Shown: positions 7,598 to 13,263 of the stretch, one piece after another
Position numbering within the stretch: position 1 is the first letter of the stretch
Layout: each line of letters starts with the position of its first letter
Assembly: GCA_002350845.1 (NCBI GenBank)
Contig: DEFL01000069.1
Coordinates: forward strand, 1-15,331
Length of the DNA: 15,331 nucleotides
Origin: Christensenella sp. UBA2853
GTDB lineage: Bacteria; Bacillota; Clostridia; Christensenellales; Aristaeellaceae
Direction of reading: 5' to 3'
Translations under genes and position numbers: made by a program
The notes under the pieces: generated by a model
The model's database searches: none
Told to the model about the DNA's origin: nothing
Seen by the model: only the letters and a program-made list of their open reading frames with translations

Positions 7598-8419
7598 TCA
7601 ATCCTCCTTCTCATAGCAGGCAACGTCCGCATACCGGATGAACCATGCTTTCCCGATCTTTTTTCCGCCGAGTGTTCCGTCCTGAACAAGGCGGTATACG
7701 CGTTTCTCACTGATACCCAGACATTCAGCAGCTTCCCGGATCGAAACATATTCCTTATGCTCATGTTCAGCGCTGGTGACGGCAGGGTTCTCTTCTTCGA
7801 TTGGGCTGATTTCCGGCAATATTCGGAACAACGTCTGGTTTGCGTACCAGTTTTCAAAGCTCTCCTTGGTGATCCGGGGCTTATCCGCGACACGAATTAG
7901 TTTCAGCTGACCTTTCGCGTGCCGGTATACTTCCCAGGCTTGGTATCGTGTGAGGCCAAGAAGTCTTCCCATTTCAGGGACGGTCATAGAAGACTCTTCC
8001 GCTGCTCTGTCTCGTTCACGGTCATCATGGTTCCGATATCGATGCTGAGAAGCGTACCATTGGTCAAAAACCTTCTTGGGCACGCGGAGCCGACCTGCAA
8101 CAATCAAGGTGGGCCAGTGCTGCTTCTGAATCAGATCTCGGGCGCTTGAGTCGTGCAAAGAGAGCATGTCAGCAATTTCCGCGACACAATAGAACTGTGA
8201 TTGCAGCATAATGCCGGGCTCTGGGCCGTTCACCTTTCTGTATTTATCCTGATGCGTGTACCATTGCTCAAAGCTTGCCCTGACAACTCGAAGCTGATGA
8301 TTGATTGTTACCGTCTCAAAATGATGCTTATGAAGGAGATAATAGCTCTCCGTTTTCTTGAGCCCCAGCATCCTGCCCATCGCCTGTACTGTCATGGTTG
8401 TTCCTTCAGTCGCAGTCAT
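7598..8419 (-). CDS. Protein of four tandem excisionase-type HTH units
   Basis: A 273-residue protein built from four related units. Three share a clear pattern: TVQAMGRMLGL...SFEQWY (about 10-54), CVAEIADMLSL...VFDQWY (78-122) and TVPEMGRLLGL...SFENWY (146-192). The fourth, SIREAAECLGISEKRVYRLV with GKKIGKAWFI (226-262), is a more classic HTH_17/excisionase unit. Acidic or charged linkers join them. Such units are winged-helix DNA-binding folds of the MerR/Xis type; one per protein is usual, so four suggests binding to an array of sites. By position (3 bases before the integrase, after the small excisionase-like gene) it may bend att DNA, set recombination direction, or repress the module; this is inference. 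An upstream start at 8473 exists, but AAAGGAGGG precedes ATG 8419 by about 7 bases. No enzyme motif is seen. Confidence 0.8.
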   Translation of the reverse strand: MTATEGTTMTVQAMGRMLGLKKTESYYLLHKHHFETVTINHQLRVVRASFEQWYTHQDKYRKVNGPEPGIMLQSQFYCVAEIADMLSLHDSSARDLIQKQHWPTLIVAGRLRVPKKVFDQWYASQHRYRNHDDRERDRAAEESSMTVPEMGRLLGLTRYQAWEVYRHAKGQLKLIRVADKPRITKESFENWYANQTLFRILPEISPIEEENPAVTSAEHEHKEYVSIREAAECLGISEKRVYRLVQDGTLGGKKIGKAWFIRYADVACYEKED

Positions 8420-8492
8420 CGTTCGCCCTCCTTTCGTGCCTGCTAATCGAGAGGATAGCATGCCTTCCGCCAAAATTTTAGTCTGTCGCCGG

Positions 8493-8714
8493 TCAGCTCA
8501 CTTGATTCAACCATGCATGGAAGGCAGCTTTGGGAATCCTGTAACCTACGCTGCCGATCCGGAGGGCAGGAAACGCTTTCTTGTGGATCAGGGAGTAGAT
8601 TGCCTTGCGTCCGACACAAAGAATGTCCATGAGTTCTTCAACGGTATAACATCCTTTTTCCTGAGGTCTGTTCTCTGGTCTTTTCTCAGCTGACTGAATC
8701 TGCATCATTTCCAT
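8493..8714 (-). CDS. Excisionase-like HTH_17 protein
   Basis: A 73-residue basic protein. After a polar N-terminus, residues 23-69 form one MerR/excisionase-type winged helix: YTVEELMDILCVGRKAIYSL, then KKAFPALRIGSVGYRIPKAAF and HAWL. Proteins of this size and fold beside an integrase usually act as recombination directionality factors that favour excision, or as small repressors. AAGGAG lies 10 bases before ATG, slightly long; in-frame ATGs at codons 3 and 4 are alternatives. It is the first gene of the module: the predicted promoter (8744-8772) is just upstream, and 73 untranslated bases without a terminator separate it from the multi-HTH gene. The role as excisionase is inferred from fold and position. 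Confidence 0.82.
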   Translation of the reverse strand: MEMMQIQSAEKRPENRPQEKGCYTVEELMDILCVGRKAIYSLIHKKAFPALRIGSVGYRIPKAAFHAWLNQVS

Positions 8715-8743
8715 TACTGCTTTGCTCCTTTTCTTTCAGTTGA

Positions 8744-8772
8744 GGTATAGCCCCCACGACCCTCTATGTAAA
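8744..8772 (-). promoter_or_regulatory. Predicted promoter of the xis/multi-HTH/int module
   Basis: On the minus strand, TTTACA (complement of 8767-8772, five of six consensus) and TATACC (complement of 8744-8749, four of six) are 17 bases apart. The predicted start lies about 25 bases before the excisionase ATG and downstream of the HD-gene terminator. The module thus appears to be its own transcription unit. Confidence 0.5.
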
Positions 8773-8810
8773 AATCAGGGCAAAGTGACACCGGCAAAAG
8801 GAAATTTTTC

Positions 8811-8845
8811 TAAAAAAAATAACCTCCGGATCAGATCCGAAGGTT
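8811..8845 (-). terminator. Intrinsic terminator of the S24-WYL-HD operon
   Basis: Twelve-base arms (8821-8832 and 8834-8845) form a stem with CGGATC/GATCCG at its core. On the minus strand this is followed directly by TTATTTTTTTT. One position pairs as G-U on the minus strand but would be a C-A mismatch on the plus strand, which fixes the orientation. It starts 15 bases after the stop of the HD gene. Confidence 0.85.
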
Positions 8846-8859
8846 AAGCACAAAGGTTA

Positions 8860-9429
8860 TCATCGTTTCAGAAGGTATGTTGCAGCTTCATCAGCGATGT
8901 GTGTGATCCAGGCCAGCGGGAAAGCAGCGTAAGCGCTGCTTGTGTCGCGGACGGAATCGCCGCCGCTGGTCGCGCCCATGTGGCAGTTGATAGCAGCCGC
9001 TTCATCAGTTTTCAGCTTCATAAACTGTTGTACCAGATAAACTGATTTGGAGCCGTGCCCGCCAAAGCAGTATTTCTCCTCGATTGTGTAGCATGGGACT
9101 TCCTGCCAGTTGCCGTTGATTTTCTGATTCCGCACATCCTTTTTATAGAAATTTACCTTACACAGATCATGGAAGAGTGTGGCCACAACGACACTTTCTT
9201 CTGTCAGCTCAAGCGCGTAACCGGCGATTGCTTTCTTGGCCATGTGGTAAACATCCAGGGAATGTTCACACAAACCGCCTTCATAAGCGCCGTGATAGCG
9301 TGTGCTGGCAGGAGCCGTAAAGAAATCGGACTTCTGAAGCCAGCCCAGCAGATCCTCAAGACCATCGCGTTTGATGTTCTCCCTGCACAAGGTTAGAAAT
9401 TCCTGCTTCTGCTTCTCAAGATCCGGCAT
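8860..9429 (-). CDS. HD-domain phosphohydrolase
   Basis: A 189-residue single-domain HD protein. The metal-binding set can be read in order: H56 (GLCEHSLDVY), H87-D88 (TLFHDLCK), H125 (FGGHGSKSV), H150 (INCHMGAT) and D180 (THIADEAA). The H...HD...H...H...D layout suggests an active, probably two-metal, phosphohydrolase; the substrate (nucleotide, cyclic nucleotide or nucleic acid end) cannot be read from sequence. Similar short HD proteins are common in phages and conjugative elements of Clostridia. The start has GAGGTG 5 bases upstream and overlaps the end of the 75-residue gene by 14 bases, so the two are co-translated. It is the last gene of the five-gene operon, followed by a strong terminator. 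Cytoplasmic: no signal or membrane segment. Confidence 0.85.
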   Translation of the reverse strand: MPDLEKQKQEFLTLCRENIKRDGLEDLLGWLQKSDFFTAPASTRYHGAYEGGLCEHSLDVYHMAKKAIAGYALELTEESVVVATLFHDLCKVNFYKKDVRNQKINGNWQEVPCYTIEEKYCFGGHGSKSVYLVQQFMKLKTDEAAAINCHMGATSGGDSVRDTSSAYAAFPLAWITHIADEAATYLLKR

Positions 9430-9643
9430 GCTGGCACCTCATTTCGTGATAAATCCGGTCAACTTCGGTGTATGACAGAGACTGAATCCGACTGAGCCGG
9501 GAATAGGCATTGTCAACGACATCCTCGCTCTCTCTGCCTCGGGGTGGCCTGTGATGGCAACGCAGAAAAAACTGATCTTCCTCATTTAAAATCTGGATAA
9601 TCTTCGCCTGGTCAATGGGCATTCGCTTTCTCATTTCTATCAT
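9416..9643 (-). CDS. Small protein of unknown function (75 residues)
   Basis: A 75-residue polar protein with no recognised domain. It begins MIEMRKRMPIDQAKIIQILN, has a basic middle (CHHRPPRGRESED) and ends in a predicted helix around SYTEVDRIYHEMR. The ATG at 9643 is chosen because GCAGGTGA lies just upstream in the 13-base gap after the WYL gene; an open extension to 9721 would overlap the WYL gene by about 65 bases. The end overlaps the HD gene by 14 bases. Tight packing between two clear genes on the same strand supports a real, translated gene. It could be a partner of the HD or WYL protein; nothing in the sequence shows which. Confidence 0.6.
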   Translation of the reverse strand: MIEMRKRMPIDQAKIIQILNEEDQFFLRCHHRPPRGRESEDVVDNAYSRLSRIQSLSYTEVDRIYHEMRCQHAGS

Positions 9644-9656
9644 AAGTCTCACCTGC

Positions 9657-10640
9657 TCAATCTTCCAGCGCTCTGGACAAACGCTCGTGATATATCTGCC
9701 TTGCTTCCTCCGGCGCTTCAACCTTCATCCGTCCGACATATTCAAATACCCAGCCCCAGAAGGTGTCGCTGGCATTGACGTGCACGGTTGCACGGAAATG
9801 GGATTCATCCGCACGCTCAAAGGCAAAATCATCGCCAAAGCGGTCAATGATATTATTCATCAGCGTGTCGTCACAACAAAGCGTGATATCCATTTCCGGG
9901 CCTTTGCCATACATCTTGGTCAGGGTGCAGTAATAGGCATAGGGATCGAACCCCTCTGGACAAGGCACGGCTGGCTCGTCAGTCAGCATCGGCACAGCCA
10001 TTCGGTCAATCCTGAAAGAACGGACTTCAGATCGGTTGTCTGTCCATCCAACCATATAGTATCGGTCATTTTTCCAAATGGTCAGATAAGGCGAAACCGT
10101 ATAGACCTCGCCATTGTTGCGCATGATCCGATGCCGGCTGCCATCATAGCAGAAGTGCTGGAACGCAATCTTTTTGCCGGTGTTGATGGCCTGGTTAATC
10201 ACATCAATGATCAGAAAGATCTGATTGTTCTCAGCCTTGGCCAGCTTGCCGGTATAGACGGAGGCACGGAGCTTTTCAGCGTCATGACAGCTGGACAGAC
10301 CGGAAATCTTCTTGATCAGGCATTCCGTTTTCTTCGGGCTGATGAACACAGAAGACTCAACCGCATCGATCAGCGTTCGCAGCTCGGCGATATCAAACTC
10401 CCGGCAACCATAGTTGTAGTATTTTTTCCGGCCATCCATGGTTGAAATCACATCGAAGCCATAGGAACAGAGCACGCTGATGTCATTGCTGATCAGATGC
10501 CGATCACATCCGTGGCCTGATTCAGCACACAGATCAGCCAGCTCCTGCTGAGACACCCGATGCTCGTCGTCTGTATTATTGATCAGATACTGGAGAATGA
10601 AGAGAAGACGATCCTTTCTCTTTCCACGCTCACTTGCCAT
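9657..10640 (-). CDS. WYL-domain transcriptional regulator
   Basis: A 327-residue regulator. Residues 8-72 form an N-terminal winged helix-turn-helix (RLLFILQYLINNTDDEHRVS, QQELADLC, then RHLISNDISVLCSYGFDV). Residues 141-216 form the WYL domain with PYLTIWKNDRYYMVGW and the basic RSFRIDRM motif (R208, R210, R213). Residues 250-325 match the usual C-terminal WCX extension. WYL proteins sense nucleic-acid or nucleotide ligands and control defence or DNA-damage genes; BrxR of some BREX loci has this architecture. Here it is in an operon with the S24 repressor and HD hydrolase, about 3.7 kb from the BREX promoter, so control of BREX is only a possibility. The start at 10640 is preferred over 10691 (GGAGCAGG directly upstream; N-terminus matches the fold). 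The 61-base gap upstream holds a weak hairpin (10660-10688). Confidence 0.9.
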   Translation of the reverse strand: MASERGKRKDRLLFILQYLINNTDDEHRVSQQELADLCAESGHGCDRHLISNDISVLCSYGFDVISTMDGRKKYYNYGCREFDIAELRTLIDAVESSVFISPKKTECLIKKISGLSSCHDAEKLRASVYTGKLAKAENNQIFLIIDVINQAINTGKKIAFQHFCYDGSRHRIMRNNGEVYTVSPYLTIWKNDRYYMVGWTDNRSEVRSFRIDRMAVPMLTDEPAVPCPEGFDPYAYYCTLTKMYGKGPEMDITLCCDDTLMNNIIDRFGDDFAFERADESHFRATVHVNASDTFWGWVFEYVGRMKVEAPEEARQIYHERLSRALED

Positions 10641-10701
10641 CCTGCTCCCACTCCTCCCGAAAACAAGTCTGCAGCCATGCTGCGTTTTCATTCCGCGAAT
10701 A

Positions 10702-10986
10702 TCATCCGTTCTGAAGCACAGGTGCTTCTACAAACCATCTGCCTACCATGGACGCATCGTCCGAATCCGTTGGACGTTCAAAGAAGAGATACCGTTCCTG
10801 ATTCTCCAGCATCACGGTGTAACGATCTCCCTGACCGCCAGCTTTCAACGCCGGGGATGGGACAATGGCCTTCACTTTGGAAATCGTGTATTTGCGGCCG
10901 TCTGTCCAATGAATGATGCGCGGGAGCATCTGCCCGGAAGCGCTGATCGCTACATCCACATCGATGTACTGCTTCCTGTATTTCAT
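10702..10986 (-). CDS. Small beta-rich protein of unknown function beside the S24 repressor
   Basis: A 94-residue protein: YRKQYIDVDVAISASGQMLP (3-22), IIHWTDGRKYTISKVKAIVP (24-43), ALKAGGQGDRYTVMLENQER (46-65) with YLFFERP (66-72), and GRWFVEAPV (82-90). Alternating strands with GRKY, GGxGxRYxV and RWFVE motifs suggest a small beta-barrel. I recall similar short proteins near mobile LexA/Y-polymerase cassettes of Clostridia and, with a like RWFVE-type ending, the DUF6504 family near actinobacterial TLS genes; this likeness is tentative. It lies 9 bases after the S24 repressor gene, with a GAGG ribosome site about 7 bases before its ATG, in the same operon. A role in the damage response or in modulating the repressor or polymerase is inferred from position only. 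No catalytic motif is visible. Confidence 0.65.
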   Translation of the reverse strand: MKYRKQYIDVDVAISASGQMLPRIIHWTDGRKYTISKVKAIVPSPALKAGGQGDRYTVMLENQERYLFFERPTDSDDASMVGRWFVEAPVLQNG

Positions 10987-10995
10987 GCTGATCCC

Positions 10996-11844
10996 TCACT
11001 TCTGTGCCTGGAAATCCCTGATTTCCGCTTCGCTGGCAAAATCGCCATCTTCCATCATGCCCATGACACGCCCGATAATCCTGATTTCCCCGAACTTCTT
11101 TGACAGCATCGGAGGATATTTCGGATTGATGGAATGCAGCCCGTCCGGCTGGCATTCTTTGATGAACAGCGTGCCATCCACAGAGAAGATACCGATGTCG
11201 CCTGTGTCCACATCGTTGCTTTTCTGTACCATCACGGTGCAACCGTCGGGATAGGTCGGCTCCATGCTGTCGCCGTTGACATGGAACAGGATGTCCGCTT
11301 CACGCAGCTGCGGTGTATCGTGAACGTAGCACTGCCGACAGTTTGCTTCAAAGCCGTCTGCTCCAACACCGGCAGCAACCGCATCCTCGGCATATGGCAG
11401 GGATAGCAGACGAATCCGGGGAGCATGCACCTGCACAGGGACATCCATCTCTTCCAGTTCACCGGCCATCTTGATGATGAACCGCTGATGCTTGTCATTC
11501 ATGTTCCGGTAGGAACGGATCAGCTGGGACTCAGCACTGTTCAGGCCTGTGTCGCTTCCGGTAGAGAAGAAGAACTGTGAGATCGGGACATTCAGCACCC
11601 GGCAGAGGGCGGGAATGTTGCTGATGTCCGGGCGCGTCCGTCCCAGCTCCCAGTTCAGCACGGAAGACCTGGACAGGCCCAGTCTGCTGGCCAGTTCAGA
11701 TTGCGTCACACCGGCTGCTGTCCGAAGCGCCTTGACCCGTTCCGCATAGAACAGTTTATTGTCACATACACCGGCTCCCTGGGGTTCCAGCTTGACTTTC
11801 TTCTGGCTGCCATCCTGAGCGGCTTCAAATTTACGGCGTGCCAT
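10996..11844 (-). CDS. LexA/CI-like self-cleaving S24 repressor
   Basis: A 282-residue repressor. Residues 36-92 form an XRE-type HTH (RVKALRTAAGVTQSELASRL, SVLNWELGRTRPDISNIPAL). The C-terminal S24 domain has the cleavage-type AAG (A158-G159), the nucleophile S193 in NGDSMEPTYPDG and the general base K229 in GTLFIKECQ. The serine/lysine dyad and Ala-Gly site are intact, so RecA-stimulated autocleavage after DNA damage is likely. The XRE-type HTH and the length mark it as an element repressor rather than the host LexA (about 200 residues with a winged helix). ATG 11844 is chosen over 11877 because GGAGG precedes it by about 8 bases and the upstream one overlaps the -10 box. It diverges from the polymerase gene and probably controls both promoters through the palindrome between them. 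It leads a five-gene operon. Confidence 0.93.
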   Translation of the reverse strand: MARRKFEAAQDGSQKKVKLEPQGAGVCDNKLFYAERVKALRTAAGVTQSELASRLGLSRSSVLNWELGRTRPDISNIPALCRVLNVPISQFFFSTGSDTGLNSAESQLIRSYRNMNDKHQRFIIKMAGELEEMDVPVQVHAPRIRLLSLPYAEDAVAAGVGADGFEANCRQCYVHDTPQLREADILFHVNGDSMEPTYPDGCTVMVQKSNDVDTGDIGIFSVDGTLFIKECQPDGLHSINPKYPPMLSKKFGEIRIIGRVMGMMEDGDFASEAEIRDFQAQK

Positions 11845-11876
11845 ACTCTCAACCTCCAAAGACATTAACTGCGTCA

Positions 11877-11905
11877 ATCATAGAAGCAAAAAGCGCCCTT
11901 GTCAA
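11877..11905 (-). promoter_or_regulatory. Strong sigma-A promoter of the S24 repressor operon
   Basis: On the minus strand a perfect TTGACA (complement of 11900-11905) is followed after 17 bases by TATGAT (complement of 11877-11882, five of six). The start would be near 11870, about 26 bases before the repressor ATG. A GCGTCA half-site (11871-11876) abuts the -10 box. Confidence 0.8.
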
Positions 11906-11948
11906 TGCCTATTTTCAATGTGGCGTCAAATGACGCCAATAGGCGCTT
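11891..11948. repeat. Nested inverted repeats around the central operator
   Basis: Two outer inverted pairs flank the central palindrome: AAGCGCC (11891-11897) with GGCGCTT (11942-11948), and GCCTATT (11907-11913) with AATAGGC (11938-11944). All arms are perfect 7-base matches but are not centred exactly on the 18-base palindrome. They cover the -35 of the leftward promoter and reach to within 7 bases of the rightward -35. They may be extra operator half-sites or a DNA cruciform. Confidence 0.5.
11921..11938. promoter_or_regulatory. Perfect palindromic operator between divergent promoters
   Basis: TGGCGTCA-AA-TGACGCCA is an 18-base perfect inverted repeat. Its centre is about 60 bases upstream of both predicted transcription starts (near 11870 leftward, near 11991 rightward). 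The half-site core GCGTCA recurs at 11871-11876, and a related ACGTCTA overlaps the rightward -10. This is the expected layout for the S24 repressor's operator. It does not resemble the Firmicute LexA box (GAAC-4 bases-GTTC). Confidence 0.65.
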
Positions 11949-11954
11949 GCTATC

Positions 11955-11984
11955 TTGAAAATGATGATTAACTACGTCTATAAT
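11955..11984 (+). promoter_or_regulatory. Strong sigma-A promoter of the polymerase-protease operon
   Basis: TTGAAA (11955-11960, five of six) and a perfect TATAAT (11979-11984) are 18 bases apart. The start would be near 11991, some 33 bases before the chosen polymerase ATG. Its strength suggests it is normally held off by a repressor. Confidence 0.75.
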
Positions 11985-12023
11985 GTGCGCTGTCGATGTG
12001 GACACCGGAAGGAAGTGATGCTC

Positions 12024-13250
12024 ATGATGATTCTCCATTCCGATGCTAACTGCTTCTATGCATCAGTAGAGATGGTTGAGAATCCGGATCTGCGGAATCA
12101 GCGAATCGCGGTATGCGGCGATCCGGAACAGCGACACGGGATTGTTCTGACTGCAAACTATCCCGCAAAACGGATGGGTGTGAAAACCGGCATGGCAAAC
12201 TGGCAGGCCATGCAGGCGTGCCCGGGTCTGGTCAAAGTCAAGCCCCACTATGACCTGTACCTGAAATACTCGAAACTGCTTCAGCGCATCTATAAGCGCT
12301 ACAGCGACAATGTCGAGCCCTTCGGCATGGATGAGTGCTGGATCAGTCTTCCTTATGACGAGGATGACGCTGTCAGTGTCGCTGAGGAGATCCGGCAGAC
12401 AGTGAAGGATGAAACCGGACTGACAGTTTCTATCGGCGCGTCCTTCAGCAAGGCACTGGCCAAGCTGGGAAGCGACATGAAGAAGCCTGACGCGCTTACG
12501 GTTCTCCGGAAATCAGACTTCAAAGAGAAGTGCTGGGATCTCCCGGTATCGGATCTGCTCTATGTGGGTCCGCGAACAACAAAAAAGCTGAATAACATCG
12601 CCATTACAACCATTGGGCAGCTGGCGAATGCCCCCTCCGATATCATTGCCCGGAAATTCGGAAAGAACGGCCTCATGGTTCAGGCTTTCGCCAACGGCAC
12701 AGACTGTTCGGCTGTTGCACCGGTGGATTACAGTCCGGCCCCAAAGTCTATCGGACACGGCGCAACATGCACCAGAGATTTGGAAGACAACTATTCTGTC
12801 TGGTTGGCACTGGATGAGCTGGCGCAGGACGTCAGTCACCGGATGATTGCCAGCGAGTGCAAAACGAAAGCTGTACACCTTTATGTGAAGGACAACAGCT
12901 TCATGTACCACGAATACGTTGCGCCGATCCATTATCCTACGCAGAGCGCAGCGATCATCGCCCAGGCGGCCTATGAGCTTTTCCTGCTTTACTACCGTTG
13001 GGAAAAGCCCGTCAGAGCGCTGACGATCACCGCCTCAAAGCTTCAGGATGAGAAACTGCCTGACCAGCTGGATATGTTCGGCGATTATCTGATATTCGAC
13101 AAGCGGAATCGGCTGGATCGTGCGATCGACGATATCCGCAACCGTTTCGGCAAGGATGCGATTTACAGTGCTTGTCACTGCAGGCGCAGAACAGATCTTG
13201 CCACCGATAAATGTGAAACTGTCAAAATGCCCGGCGTGATGTATCATTGA
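12024..13250 (+). CDS. Y-family translesion DNA polymerase (UmuC/DinB-like)
   Basis: A 408-residue error-prone polymerase. D7 and the steric-gate Y12 are in HSDANCFYASVE; D103 and E104 are in EPFGMDECW, the family's SMDE-type motif, so the three catalytic acids are present. A helix-hairpin-helix lies at about 173-203 (LLYVGPRTTKKLNNIAITTI), then the little-finger domain. QLDMF at 348-352 is a textbook beta-clamp binding motif, here just after the little finger. It copies past damaged bases and is usually damage-induced. An alternative ATG at 12018 is only 2 bases from AGGAAG (12010-12015); the ATG at 12024 is 8 bases away and gives the usual family N-terminus. No umuD-like gene is seen beside it; the S24 repressor is the only S24 protein. 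The protease gene follows after 13 bases, so the two are co-transcribed. Confidence 0.94.
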   Translation: MMILHSDANCFYASVEMVENPDLRNQRIAVCGDPEQRHGIVLTANYPAKRMGVKTGMANWQAMQACPGLVKVKPHYDLYLKYSKLLQRIYKRYSDNVEPFGMDECWISLPYDEDDAVSVAEEIRQTVKDETGLTVSIGASFSKALAKLGSDMKKPDALTVLRKSDFKEKCWDLPVSDLLYVGPRTTKKLNNIAITTIGQLANAPSDIIARKFGKNGLMVQAFANGTDCSAVAPVDYSPAPKSIGHGATCTRDLEDNYSVWLALDELAQDVSHRMIASECKTKAVHLYVKDNSFMYHEYVAPIHYPTQSAAIIAQAAYELFLLYYRWEKPVRALTITASKLQDEKLPDQLDMFGDYLIFDKRNRLDRAIDDIRNRFGKDAIYSACHCRRRTDLATDKCETVKMPGVMYH

Positions 13251-13263
13251 GGAGAAGCAGCCA

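Noticed and set aside
10660..10688. Hairpin with GCAGC/GCTGC core and AAAAC/GTTTT outer arms between the 94-residue and WYL genes
   Set aside because: The outer arms are offset by a 6-base bulge and no T-tract follows, so it is not a terminator. It may be a chance stem.
11955..12023. Upstream TTG or ATG starts for the polymerase (11955, 11961, 11964, 12018)
   Set aside because: The first three overlap or precede the promoter's -10 box and so could not be on the transcript; 12018 is too close to the ribosome site.
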